64,000 bases of DNA, taken from assembly GCF_964204645.1 (NCBI RefSeq), contig NC_134031.1, positions 12,004,501 through 12,068,500 on the forward strand, given 5' to 3'. Under the pieces are notes generated by a model that was given only the letters and a program-made list of their open reading frames with translations, was not told the origin of the DNA and ran no database searches. Position 1 is the stretch's first letter, and each line of letters begins with the position of its first letter. Of the stretch, positions 24,401-32,168 are shown piece after piece. The DNA is from Tubulanus polymorphus. Taxonomy: Eukaryota; Nemertea; Palaeonemertea; Tubulaniformes; Tubulanidae. The position numbers and the translations under genes are program-made.

Positions 24401-27400
24401 AATATTCACATTGTGCATAAACATTGGTGAAATAGCAACTGACCTCTGGGAATATAGTCATCATTATTCACTATGTGAAGGAAGCGCATAATAGCAATAA
24501 ACCTACTACGGCTCATGATTTTCTGTACAGCTGGTGTTTCTATCAGTTTGTCGGTTGACCAATAGTTCTTGAATTCCCCTTTTCTACGCAGATGCTGAAT
24601 TTTGAAAAAGGGCCTCGTTAGGATTTATATGAGCTTTTTCACAAAAATCTGAACGCAAATATACCTGTTTTAAAAAGCCAATCAGATAGCAAAGACTCCT
24701 CTATGATTTGCATAGCCACAGAGATCAGCAGGTGTTCACTTGAACCCGCGGTATCGTCAACTGTTTTACTTTATTTTACTTCGGGTTTTATTTTAAGATA
24801 AAAAATCGTATTTCAAGATCGATTTATCTTTAGTTGATTTGGTATTTGGGAGGAATATGTTTACATGCACTTCAGAAATATCATCGACAATTATGCAAAG
24901 TTAGAAAATTAGCTTTTCCTCAAATCGAATGGATGACCTTGATATGCTAATTAGCCATGTGCCCAAACTGCAAAGTAAATTTCTAATGATCCTGCATGTG
25001 CTGCCATTTTCAGCCAATTCAACGATCTAAAAATCAGTATCCTGCACAGGATTGAGACTGATCCAATGCTAGAGAACACTCATAAAACACTGCAAGTCCC
25101 AATTCCTCAATACAAGTGACTTGCAGAACAACTGAAAGGAATTTAAAATTGAACAAAAAATAAAAAAGAGCCTCTATGACACACATTGGAAACAAATCCA
25201 ATAAACAGTGTCAATCCTTAGCCACAATCCTTTGAACACAAAAACCATCCATGAATTGGAACACAATTCAATAACGTAGAATCAATAATCTCATTTATTG
25301 TATTGGCGAGTCAGCTCCGAATACAAAAATCACCAGATGTGACTACATCGCTATGACTAAATGTGAAATGCGGAAAAAATTCCCAATGCCTTGAATGTAT
25401 ATATTTATACTCATGTACAATATATGTGCTCTCTATTAGGATGCTGCACCTATAAACTCAAGTATGCATGCCAATATATTTGCAGTATGCTATGTCTCTC
25501 TATATTAACTACTGTTAACCTGTTGGTATGACTCATTGGCACAACTTAAAAGACTACAAATTGATTAACAAACACACACGTAACACGTAACACAACATAT
25601 GCACATATACACGTAAGTAAAGATCCCTCACATAAATCCCAGTAAAAACCCGTGAAGGATTTATTCCCTGAAATCCAAATATGGAATCAGGCAAAACCAT
25701 AGAATAAATATATGCAACTCGGAAACTCTAAAGACGGTTTTCCATGTCTCATGCTGGAACTGCTGCTAAAGCCATCCATCCAACAAAATCTGCAGTAATC
25801 CATAGCACCAGATAATGGCTATCCGGCTCTGTCATGAGTTATACTGTCTAACTTCCAAACGCTACTACAATCACCTGCAATACATTAAAATGTGAGTTTG
25901 CAATAACTAACAGGAGCGGGCAGGGTGGGCGTTATTATACCTCTTCCATTCACTCATAAAATTATAATTTACACTGATACATTACACTGATAAAATTAGG
26001 AAATTTTATTTCATTCACTCCATACATAGGTATAATAACGTATGTTCAACGCTAAAAATCCAGTGACGGAATAGATAACTAATGTTAAGCTAACACACTC
26101 CAAGTACTTCCATTAACTGGTACTATCCTACTGCAAGCCTAGCAGTAGTCGCAGCTTTTCCAAAAAGTTCATACAATAATTCTCTGCAATTTTGCCTTAT
26201 AAAAATCTGAACCACTTGTTAGGTGATAGAGAACTCCACCACTGGTGCGTGGATACCTAGAGACACAGACTTGAAATTGTTATGACTCCAATTTCCTCAG
26301 CTCAGGATGAGTGACCAACTCGACTCCTATGACCTGTCCCAATGATGCCGGTATTCATAAAATATTGGCTGATCCGTCAGCCTCGACATTAACCAACCCT
26401 GACCAATGCTCTGTGGCTGGCGCCTCAAGGTAACACTTCTATTATGCCAGTCTATTATGCCCGCAAAATCCAGGCCCATGCTGGAAACAAGCATTTTGTT
26501 AAAATCATGCTAACATGGTTAAGGCCTTTTAATATTACATAATTCAGTGTCCATGCAACTCTAGCAGACCTGTTAGATATCTATAGAAATGCTTCAGGTC
26601 GTATATGACCCCACTGATCGAATTCATATCCTTAAGGAAAATTCTGATTAACGACCTATAGGAGCCCTGTACCTCTATTGGGGCTACCCGAGAGGATGGT
26701 ATTGAAACCAGTAGCACTCACAGGCATGTGACGCCTAATCCAAAGGACTACATTTACTGGGCACTGAACCCAGCCCTTTGTGGGAAAATTAAATTTCCCT
26801 TCCGTCACCAGCCCTAGGATGAACCATGGCCTAGCAGAAGCTTCTCCACGATTCAACTGCTTAAGGTGCATTTGTTTTGCAGTGACATTCACCGACAAAT
26901 TCATAAATATTAGATTATTATTCATTTGAGAAAATCAAAATGATCTTCATATCTGATTCACCTTGTTCCTAGAACCTGATCATGGACAGGTCGATGTATT
27001 GAGTCACCCTTGAGTCAACAGGCTCAGCATAAATGCCCATACTCTATGGTCAGTTCCTTAGAGGCCTATACATACTCAAGGCTAGGTGTTATAGGAATCA
27101 ATTTCCATGTAGGCCCAATCACCTTACACTTATGAAATCCACAGTTGCGTAGAATGCCTATAACCCCATAACGGCATTGTATTGTCTACTTTTGCTATGT
27201 AGGGAGTCTATGCACCCTTGTCAATGCATTCTGCACATTGTAACGAGTGGGAAAAACCCCGCAAAGGGATCCCTGTGTAACTATTTGACTAGTCCCCTGT
27301 CTCCGATCAACATTAATCAGCATCCAGCCCGGTTGACCAGAACAGTCTCACGACTGTCACTCATCAGTCAACTGATACTGAGAATCACCATTGTATGAAG

Positions 27401-30400
27401 TCATCAGAATGTGACATCTTACTCCAGCCAGAAACCATAGATGTTTCCGGCGACCAACCGTAACGCTGAACTGTCAGTGGAGGACTCTGCAGATTCCATG
27501 ACCTACAGTGCCCAGAAAGGGATCATCCAATATCTTCACATAGGTCCTCAGTGGCTGATTCGCAAAGCTCTGTATTTCAGCACCTGAGGAGCCGAGATAG
27601 TTATAATGTATATACATGTATACATACACACAGGGTATATAGGTTCTCAACAAGGAACATGTATCCCACATTCTCTCCTCCCACATTCTCTTCTCAAGTG
27701 AGATCAATAGACGACAACTTTCTTTACCCCTGCAGCCTGACTAACGGGTCTATGCCCATCATTACTTCCTGGGTAATTTGTCCCAGAGGTTAATTGAGGA
27801 GGAATTGTGTCTTTTTTGCCCGTGCCGTGGGCTAAGGGTCTAGATCGCCCGCATATGGGCTCAGGGTTTGCTAAGTCTGAATGCCTGACAATACATGGGG
27901 TGGGGCCTTTGTAGCCCCACTGTATGGCTTGGAATCTTCATCGTCTGAAAAGCAGACAATGTGCAGCTCAGTTAGGAGACGATATGTTTATGCTAATACC
28001 CTGTGGGTCTTTCTCGCTCCTGCCCTGTGGCCTTTTCTGAATTCCCTCTAGGCTGCCATATGGCTTGGGTTATTTGTATGTCAGTGGTCCAACAGTTGGA
28101 AGTTTGAATCAGTTCATCTTCAATGAGTCAAGAGACTTCATTGACTCGAGGGTCTCAATGAGAACTGCGGAACCGGATCTGAGTACCAGACAATGTACGA
28201 AAATTCCCCTTAAGGATGAATGTCTGTTAATAGGCTGCCCCTCAAGGGGTGGTCACTCACACCAAAATAGGCTGGGTCTTCGACCCCTTTTGGGCGAGAT
28301 TGCCGCTGCCAAACAGGCCGGTTTGCTCTCGGGCCCTTTATGGGCGAGATTGTCCCTTAATGGATGAGATTGTTCAAGCCAGAGAAAGCTTGGTGTTTGT
28401 CGCCATGGACAAGAATGCCCATGTCAATAGGCTGGGCCTAATTCGGTTTTCGTATCTAGTCGACTAGTGGTCGGAACCAATAACCGCATGTGCTCGATTT
28501 CCGAACTATTTGCGGGATATAGATTTGACTAACTGACATTCATAGTTTGACTATAGTCGACTAACTCAGAGAACCGAAGTTGACCCTGGGTGTATATCCC
28601 CTGTGGACGAGAATGTCCATGTCAATAGGGCCTTTCCTCCCTTAGGCTTATGGGTGAGATTGCCCACCAGTAGGCTGGGTCTTTTGTCCCTCATGGACGA
28701 GAATGCCCATGTGAAGCTGGGTCTTGAATCCCTTATGGACAAGATTACCCCAAGCTTATAGGCTGGGTCTATGGGTCCTGGTCTTTGCCCGAACTTGTAA
28801 GGAGACGGAAGTGACTCCCAGTCCATGTGGGATCCACCGTCTTTTATAGTTTATAAAGTTGGCGAAAAGGATAATCACCCACTAGACCAGTGCACAATAC
28901 TTACCGTTCGGTTAAGAGTGATTATCGTACTAATACCTGGTTATAAGTGGCTGAAATTAAATGTTGGCGAGGCTCGAAAAACGCAAAATAATGTCGCCGT
29001 GAAAACGAAGACGTGCGATCATTCGAAAGCCAAGCTGGATATTGATTTTTAGAGCGTTGAATTGGCTGAAGATGGCAGCACTTGCTGGATAATACGTTAT
29101 TATACCTATGGAATGAATGAAATAAATGAAAGTTAATTCTTTAAAAAAATATGAAATCAAGTTCAATTTTACTTTATTGAACAAATAAATCAAGTCCAAT
29201 TCAATTTTGTTTTATTGAATAAATTTCAGAAAAATTCAATTCTATTCCCCATTCAAATCACAAGGCCAAGGGAAAGATTTATCTAAAGGATTTGTTCCTG
29301 CCAGCTCCAGTCGCTGTCTGCTACTTATGAAAGCACAATTGTATTGTGTAAATGATAGGTATTGACTCTGAGCTGTGAGTGAATTTTGATAAGTATAACC
29401 TACAAAATGCATCATTTGGCATTTTAGGGGGCTCTTGTTGTTGGATTAGACCTAGGCCTACCTTTTTGGATGTTAATATGTTGTCGGATTACCTGATTAC
29501 TGTTTTTGACGAATTAAAGCAGATTATTGCATTTAATTGCAAAAATATCAGCTCCCACCTGGAACACTCTAGAATACATCTCCAGCGATGTATAAACGCA
29601 TAATTCTTTGGGGGGAGTGTCCCTGACCCCTACTTTTTTCCTGAAATTCACTCATCGGGAACTTGCATCTCTGCATTATGCTGCATTTAAGAACTGGGGG
29701 ACTTGGAATCTGTCTCCCTCCGTCCATCTGCCATCCGCATCTGCTTGTGAATGGGATTCAAGAAGAACCATTGATAGCAGGACTATGATATTACATAGCA
29801 ATATTACCCCTAGGGACAGGATGTGTACTATTGATTTTGGGGTTCAAGGATCAAAGGTCAAGGTCACTAGAGGTCATTCATGTGAAACCTTGTGAATGCA
29901 ATTCAGGAAGAAGCATTGATAGCAGGACTATAGCTGCGTTCACACTAGGATTTCAGTATGGTACTAAGCGTTCACACTAGGAAATTATTCGAGGCCTATT
30001 CGCGGCTTATTCAGTTCCGTACTGAAATACGTGGCTTATTAAGCGTGGAATGCGTTTCTGCGCCGAAAACCCGATCTCAGTACGGCAGCTGGCCGCGTAT
30101 TTTCCGTGGTGTGAGAGCAGATTCGGCGCTAAGCTAGCCGCGTATTTACATCCAAACACTAAACACTTATTACACTCCCCTCTATTGGCACACTGGGTGA
30201 CTACCATACTGGGCTTACTAAGTGCCAAATTGCCAACTACGTGTGGATGTAAATGGCTGTGTAAGCCTCGTATTTTGGTGAATTCGGCACCAACGAAGTA
30301 TAGTACTTCATAAGCGCCGAATCTAGTGTGAATGTGGCTTATGATATTACATATTATGATTACTTCTAAGGTAGAGGATGTGCTCTATTGATTTTAGGGT

Positions 30401-31361
30401 TCAAGGATCAGAGGTCAAGGTCACTACACGTCATTCATGTGAAACCTTCTGAATGCGATTTAAGACGAACCATTGATAGCAGGACAATGAAATTACATAG
30501 CTGTGTCTTCATTAATTGCCGGGTGTCGGATCCCGGACCCGTCTGTCAGTCCCTTTGGACCAGACTAATTTTTTTCAACCCGAATGGCTTTTGTTGGCTA
30601 TCAGCACGACTGTATTTTCTGGTCAGAAGTATTTGTGAATATATATGCTTCACACACGCGACTTCTGCCGCCTGGTTTGACTACTCACTATTGCTAGTTA
30701 TGAAAAAAATGCGCCTCGACGCGCGTGGCCTAGTTAAAGTTTTCCAAGAAATTGGCAATGTGCCAATCAGCTGTCAGGGAAGCTGGAAGTGCCACGCATG
30801 TTGGCTGTTGACTCACAATCATTGACTTATTAAAAGGGAAATTCAAAGCCTTGAATTCAGCAACGGTCTTCAAAATCGATTCAGGGCCTTCAATTTGAAA
30901 AATGTTGCAAATCTATAGATTTACGATTGTAAATCTTGGCAAGGCCTTATCTATGGGATTTACGTGGTAGACTTTAGTGGTAGCAGGCATTCACATTCAT
31001 TTGTCACCCATCTATTGTCTGTAGACAGAATGTAATCATTTTGGGGTGTTTATAAGATGCTAATCTTGATATTTGGTTTAAACATGTATCTATCGTAGAC
31101 ACATAATTTTGATGAAAAATAAAATGATTATCATAACACATCTGCAGCCCAAAAACTGACGTGTTTAGAATAAAGATCACCAACTAATGAAAGAGACATT
31201 TTTAAGAAGCTTCAATCAATTAAAGATCAGATAACTATCATAGACCTATCAGTACATCATAGATCTCTTGCTTCAAAATTGAAGTGCATTTGCATATCAG
31301 TGCTTTCTTTTTCAATTTCAGATGGATCCTGTGAACCTGGTGGCATTGACGCTGGCGTTAG
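3349..31361 (+). CDS. CCDC50-like: CCDC50-like coiled-coil protein, five exons seen, 3' end missing
   Basis: Exons 3349-3439, 13137-13199, 13365-13681, 20528-20699 and 31322-31361 join with matching phases (1, 1, 0, 1, then 2) into one open frame of about 227 codons. The protein starts MAASSYRFEDG, continues VCRQWMVHEDAVVAHRLQNEE and RRTIRQDIIDAKIAQHEEEL, then EDEMIAKQVMEDLE and QFAKQLQEKERRRYEHYLEK. This follows the N-terminal domain of CCDC50, a cytoplasmic ubiquitin-binding coiled-coil adaptor in vertebrates (C-R-x-F-x-V-x-E-D-x-x-L-A-x-x-L-Q, then helices with repeated I/F-A-K-Q-L-Q). Later exons are not found before the convergent gene at 41 kb. Introns reach about 10 kb and are full of transposons. 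Family assignment rests on remembered similarity. Confidence 0.75.
3440..3762. other. Start of intron 1
   Basis: TAGGCCTA-rich intron sequence; nothing else recognised. Confidence 0.4.
3763..4911. mobile_element. Foldback element, ~240-bp inverted arms, interrupted
   Basis: The left end GTCTATTTCAACCTGACTTG is the reverse complement of the right end CAAGTCAGGTTGAAATAGAC. The arms continue inward through TACATACCTGATAAAGG, AATCCATTTGAAACTG and ATGATTTGAAAGTTTAACAA, with a loop near 4660. The left arm is broken at 3829-4481 by a second element. No coding sequence is visible, so it is non-autonomous. Confidence 0.8.
3829..4481. mobile_element. 653-bp non-autonomous DNA transposon with 8-bp target duplication
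   Basis: GTACATAC flanks it on both sides (3821-3828 and 4482-4489). Removing it restores the left arm of the surrounding foldback element to match the right arm. Ends are short inverted repeats (TTCAC...GAGAA / TTCTCAGTGAA). The 8-bp duplication fits hAT-like insertion. No transposase. Confidence 0.75.
4970..6045. mobile_element. Inverted-repeat element carrying a nested MITE
   Basis: Arms at about 5613-5735 and 5895-6035 are inverted copies (GACGCCATATTGGAT with ATCTAAAGTGAAGATT, against AATCTTCACTTT with ATATGGCGTC). The left arm is split by the MITE at 5001-5608. Outer limits are approximate. Confidence 0.6.
5001..5608. mobile_element. 608-bp MITE, TIR GGCGCTATTGCAC, 8-bp target duplication
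   Basis: Ends GGCGCTATTGCACTGTCGTA and TATGAAAGTGCAATAGCGCC are inverted repeats continuing over about 110 bp (CCTCCCTGAT and its complement, GGTCAAAAGT and its complement). GTTTATTT is duplicated at 4993-5000 and 5609-5616. A related end fragment lies at 11500-11560. Non-coding; hAT-like by duplication length. Confidence 0.85.
6046..7759. other. Intron 1 sequence without a gene
   Basis: Holds a CpG-richer patch near 6200-6300 and 6640-6740 with GCGCATGCGC at about 6225, and two palindromic X-box-like words at 7430-7443 and 7595-7610. I see no supported reading frame. Confidence 0.4.
7430..7610. promoter_or_regulatory. Pair of RFX (X-box)-like palindromes
   Basis: GTTACCATGGAAAC at 7430-7443 and GGTTTCCATGGAAACC at 7595-7610 resemble the RFX consensus GTTRCCATGGYAAC. 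A third, GTTGTCATGGCAAC, lies at 22172-22185. Motif match only; binding is unknown. Confidence 0.3.
7760..8390. mobile_element. 631-bp MITE with TIR TACCGTATTTTCCGGCCAAT
   Basis: Left end TACCGTATTTTCCGGCCAAT and right end ATTGGCCGGAAAATACGGTA are perfect inverted repeats. The word CCAATAAGCCGA recurs several times just inside both ends. There is no transposase and no clear target duplication. Confidence 0.85.
8641..8712 (-). repeat. tRNA-like SINE head
   Basis: On the minus strand GTGATCTAGTGGGAAGACGC resembles a pol III A box and GAGTTTGAGTCTC a B box, about 35 bp apart. No intact cloverleaf was seen, so this is a tRNA-derived SINE or decayed tRNA, not a functional tRNA. Confidence 0.4.
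8713..9432. other. Intron 1 sequence
   Basis: AT-rich with TAGGCCTA words; no gene seen. The leftward frame at 8731-8982 has no recognisable feature. Confidence 0.35.
9433..10352 (+). mobile_element. Dispersed repeat R2, copy 1 (left part)
   Basis: Begins GCCCACTTGGGACTTTAGTC and contains the ATGGCCGACTGGC and GACACATCTTCAGCCC blocks that recur throughout the window. Its second half is built of about 150-bp subunits, each with TTACCACAATC, GTGGTGAGTTT and CCACCAGGGGGCG. Complete copies end CCCAAGTGGGC, the inverse of the start, suggesting short terminal inverted repeats. Other copies: 12085-12960, 16443-19718 (split by a LINE), 54190-54780 and 54838-56167 (minus). Confidence 0.75.
10353..10625. 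mobile_element. ~270-bp insertion inside repeat R2
   Basis: Repeat R2 breaks after GTTCATGACATG and resumes at ATGTTCTATGAATGTGG; other copies read continuously across this point. Its right-hand words (AAGGCCTCCACGTGCG, TTAGACTGTTAC) recur around 14725-14775. Confidence 0.6.
10671..12010 (+). repeat. Dispersed repeat R1, copy 1
   Basis: Starts CCAGCCGTAGGCTGAGCCTA and ends near GCTAATTAGCCATGTGCCC. The same blocks recur at 21580-23100 (interrupted by a piggyBac element) and 24600-25015, with a tail fragment at 30835-30935. A fragment of the 5001-5608 MITE family lies inside (11500-11560). At 11143-11167 an A-box-like TAGCTTAGTGG abuts GGTTCGAATCC, a tRNA-like relic. Confidence 0.65.
12085..12960 (+). 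mobile_element. Repeat R2, copy 2
   Basis: Matches copy 1 from the TTTTGAAGACGCTTCAAGG block through CCACCAGGGGGCG (12703-12715). A 135-bp insertion at about 12771-12905 (GATTACATCATTTATAAAAA to GGGGCTCTTGTTG) resembles 29345-29450. Confidence 0.65.
13137..13199 (+). CDS. CCDC50-like exon 2
   Basis: Acceptor TTTTTAG|TT and donor GAAGAAA|GTATGG. It completes the split Val codon and encodes CRQWMVHEDAVVAHRLQNEE, the signature start of the CCDC50 N-terminal domain. A later AG (TTTGCAG) would break the frame, so I chose the first. Confidence 0.75.
13365..13681 (+). CDS. CCDC50-like exon 3
   Basis: Acceptor TTTCAG|AT, donor GATGAG|GTCAGT; 105 codons. Charged coiled coil: NRENRRTIRQDIIDAKIAQH, EELKEQEEAMRQLEEKRRQY, then EDEMIAKQVMEDLERKEREE. 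Matches the helical middle of CCDC50 (N-x-x-R-N-R-x-x-x-x-D-x-x-x-A-K). Ends in phase 0. Confidence 0.8.
13682..14199. other. Start of intron 3
   Basis: AT-rich intron; a scrap at about 13740-13830 (CATCCGTTCGG, CCAAGTATTTTGGGAGG) resembles the start of repeat R2. No gene. Confidence 0.4.
14200..16330. repeat. Tandemly duplicated ~1.1-kb segment
   Basis: Block A at about 14205-14697 (ACTTTTTATCTAGATGGTC, TGCCGTTCTTTTTGTATACA, TGGGTGTTGTTCAAAGATT) recurs at 15345-15838. Block B at about 15210-15300 (CTTTAAGAAAGATAATATAC, TTTGAAGTCACGAATTAAAA) recurs at 16240-16325. The order A-B-A'-B' indicates tandem duplication, followed by separate decay. No coding sequence. Confidence 0.75.
16443..17199 (+). 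mobile_element. Repeat R2, copy 3, 5' part
   Basis: Starts GCCCACTTGGGACTTAAGTC and runs to the LINE insertion point after TTAGTATTT. A CTCF-like CCACCAGGGGGCG lies at 17161-17173. The copy resumes at 19218. Confidence 0.8.
17200..19217 (-). mobile_element. 5'-truncated non-LTR retrotransposon (CR1/L2-like) with 9-bp target duplication
   Basis: About 2 kb on the minus strand. TTAGTATTT is duplicated at 17191-17199 and 19218-19226, inside repeat R2. The 3' end (low coordinate) has the GCGCTATATAAG-type tail of L2/CR1 LINEs followed by an (ATT)n tract at about 17200-17220. Only the C-terminal part of ORF2 remains, starting near WYTAEIHEARQLRRKLEQQW. Confidence 0.9.
17327..19212 (-). pseudogene. 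Reverse transcriptase ORF2 remnant of the LINE
   Basis: In order: the linker RQLRRKLEQQWQKSGLKVHK, LKNYCPVSNIPFLSKVIEKV, FQSAYRALHSPET, then GVPQGSVLGPILFTLYV and YADDDQLYK (catalytic YADD), DDNLSFVSHV, and the C-terminal LVQNNAARLISK, HITPILKSLHWLPVSIRIEF and PALWNEIP. It is dead: a one-base frameshift after HSPET, loss of roughly 35 residues that should hold the first catalytic Asp motif (LDLSAAFDT type), and stops near 18017 and 17810. The last frame ends at 17327. No endonuclease domain is left. Confidence 0.9.
19218..19718 (+). mobile_element. Repeat R2, copy 3, 3' part
   Basis: Continuation of copy 3 beyond the LINE: three subunits with the CTCF-like core (about 19340, 19494 and 19639) and the terminal CCCAAGTGGGC near 19695-19705. 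Confidence 0.8.
19719..20527. other. Intron 3, 3' part
   Basis: Mostly AT-rich. At 20385-20490 another scrap of the R2 end (GTTGAGCATTTTCAACC, GACCCCTAG). No gene. Confidence 0.4.
20528..20699 (+). CDS. CCDC50-like exon 4
   Basis: Acceptor TTTTTAG|CAA, donor CATTCAG|GTTTGG. Encodes QFAKQLQEKERRRYEHYLEK, then RKARELARERRRLERSLVKQ and HKEIQGLSSGINIRSHS, ending phase 1. Very basic coiled coil continuing exon 3 in phase 0; the A-K-Q-L-Q repeat is typical of the family. Confidence 0.75.
20700..21574. other. Start of intron 4
   Basis: AT-rich, no repeat family recognised. The 80-codon plus-strand frame at 21193-21435 shows no domain. Confidence 0.35.
21580..23100 (+). repeat. Repeat R1, copy 2, interrupted by a piggyBac element
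   Basis: Starts CCAGCCATAGGCTGAGCCTA; runs to 21778, resumes at 22777 and ends after CTAATTAGCCATGTGCTC. Confidence 0.65.
21779..22776 (+). mobile_element. piggyBac-type element, ~1 kb, TTAA target
   Basis: The left end CCCTTTCAATACCACTA and right end TATGTGGTATGGAAAGGG are inverted repeats. TTAA follows the right end (22777-22780); the left copy has decayed to ATAA. The CCC...GGG ends and TTAA are hallmarks of piggyBac. Inside, on the plus strand, is a remnant of an acidic N-terminus (DADSDVGDWKFGSEQIESDN at about 21990-22090, then DFDDENEISDNFLDP), with the catalytic region absent. Confidence 0.75.
23101..23870. repeat. Direct duplication within intron 4
   Basis: About 23200-23275 (TATCCTTGGAGATCTATGTT, GTACAGTAGGTATC) is repeated at about 23700-23785 with few changes. 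AT-rich spacer between; no gene. Confidence 0.6.
23872..24600 (-). pseudogene. piggyBac transposase pseudogene (C-terminal two thirds)
   Basis: Minus-strand fragments in changing frames: FKNYWSTDKLIETPAVQKIM with SRSRFIAIMRFLH, HFMSGVDRNDQMN, RKGRKPSLVDNEFRLTERHF, and a Cys-rich end (DCVVCTKR ... FRCKNCTATLM). These follow DDE_Tnp_1_7: the MSR-x-RF block, YN-x-x-M-x-GVDR-x-DQ, and the C-terminal zinc-binding domain. Many stops, frameshifts and a large gap in the catalytic core make it non-functional. Orientation is opposite to the element at 21779-22776, so it is a separate insertion. Confidence 0.8.
24601..25015 (+). repeat. Repeat R1, copy 3
   Basis: Shares TTTTGAAAAAGGGCCTC, TCAGCAGGTGTTCACTTGAA, CCGCGGTATCGTC and GATATGCTAATTAGCCATGT with copies 1 and 2. 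Confidence 0.6.
25016..25959. other. Intron 4, no gene seen
   Basis: AT-rich. TTGGCGAGTCAGCTCCG at about 25301-25317 is faintly like a retroelement primer-binding site, but no LTR pair was found. Confidence 0.3.
25960..29130. mobile_element. ~3-kb element of unknown class bounded by inverted repeats
   Basis: TTTATTTCATTCACTCC with AGGTATAATAACGTA (about 26005-26045) is inverted at 29087-29128 (ACGTTATTATACCT with GAATGAATGAAATAAATG). The interior is richer in GC than its surroundings and has no recognisable protein. The right third (28225-28790) is a degenerate tandem repeat. Confidence 0.45.
28225..28790. repeat. Degenerate minisatellite, ~40-60-bp units
   Basis: The words TAGGCTGGGTCTT, CCCTTATGGGCGAGATTG and GGACGAGAATGCCCATGT recur at least eight times with variation. 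Long frames here (28065-28367, 28566-28826) follow from the repeat and are not genes. Confidence 0.65.
29131..29600. other. Intron 4, AT-rich
   Basis: Nothing supported except a scrap (29345-29450) resembling the insertion in R2 copy 2. Confidence 0.35.
29610..30510. repeat. ~150-bp subrepeats interrupted by a MITE
   Basis: ACCATTGATAGCAGGAC, GATATTACATA, GGTTCAAGGATCA and AGGTCAAGGTCACTA recur in two to three units from about 29740. The block is cut at 29932-30339 by an insertion, after which the interrupted unit resumes. Confidence 0.65.
29932..30339. mobile_element. 408-bp MITE with TIR AGC(T)GCGTTCACACTAG
   Basis: Left end AGCTGCGTTCACACTAGGAT; right end ATCTAGTGTGAATGTGGCT is its imperfect inverse. 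Flanked by TAT on both sides (29929-29931 and 30340-30342). Removing it restores the GACTATGATATTAC word of the host repeat. No transposase. Confidence 0.8.
30511..31321. other. End of intron 4
   Basis: Contains a tail of repeat R1 (30835-30935) and a diverged start of repeat R2 (about 31005-31200). The 145-codon frame at 30388-30825 has no recognisable domain and overlaps repeats. Confidence 0.4.
31322..31361 (+). CDS. CCDC50-like exon 5 (small)
   Basis: Polypyrimidine CTTTCTTTTTCAATTTCAG precedes; donor GTTAG|GTAATG. Completes the Asp codon of exon 4 and encodes GSCEPGGIDAGV, ending phase 2. Phase and splice sites fit, but the exon is too short for homology. Confidence 0.55.
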
Positions 31362-31394
31362 GTAATGTCTGAATGTCTTCTCATTTATAGACCC

Positions 31395-31965
31395 CTACTA
31401 AGGCCATCCCAAAATAATGGGCTGTTTGCCGTAACTTAACCGACCCAACTTCAAAAGTACCTGATGAAAACTTTTTTCTAAGATTCATTGAAATGGATTT
31501 TATTTTTTGACAAAAATGGCGGACTGACTGACCAACTGCTGATGTATGTGCTGCGTGTGTTTGGAGTCAAGTGTGCATCATATGGAAACGTTCATTGATA
31601 TCTGGCCTAGTTTGAGATTTCCAGGAAACTGGCGGTCATCCAATAAGTTGTCAATCATTCTTGTGACTATATTAAAGCTGGTTATGTTTTAGCTCACTGA
31701 TATATTCAATGTATTGTTACATTTTAAACACTGAGATGTCACACCGGACAAAGTAAATCTTTAAAATTATTCTTAAAAACTAGACTATTAGACAAATTTC
31801 CTGTGCACAACACCGATTTGTGATATTATTTTTCATATAGAAAGGTGATAAAGTTGTTTTTTGCCCTAAAATATTACCAAAAGTTTTCTACCTTCCTACC
31901 AACTCATCCTGAAAACTTGTGTCGGTGTTACGGCAAACAGATAATTAATTTTGTATGGCCTAATG
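31395..31965. mobile_element. MITE family M1, copy 1
   Basis: Left AAGGCCATCCCAAAATAAT with TGTTTGCCGTAAC is inverted at the right end as GTTACGGCAAACAG with TGGCCTAAT. The interior shares TTCATTGAAATGGATTTTAT, AAATGGCGGACTGACTGACC and TTTCCAGGAAACTGGC with copy 2 at 36988-38375. Confidence 0.75.
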
Positions 31966-32168
31966 AAAGCACAGGGGTTACATCAATTCACAATGAAATG
32001 AGTTAGCCTAAGATTTAATACAAGTCTTAAATGATTATCATTGACATTTGTAAATTTGTTAACGAACTCCGCTATGAGTTCGGTGACCAATTAGCTCTGT
32101 TTTCTAACAAAATTTTTTGTAGAATTTTAGAATTCATCTTCTTATAAATTGGCATTTGTTGTTTGCTT

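Noticed and set aside
25300-25320. Possible retroelement primer-binding site TTGGCGAGTCAGCTCCG
   Set aside because: No LTR ending in CA precedes it and no second LTR or gag/pol sequence is present.
28065-28826. Overlapping frames of 72-100 codons
   Set aside because: They lie in a degenerate minisatellite on both strands and show no domain.
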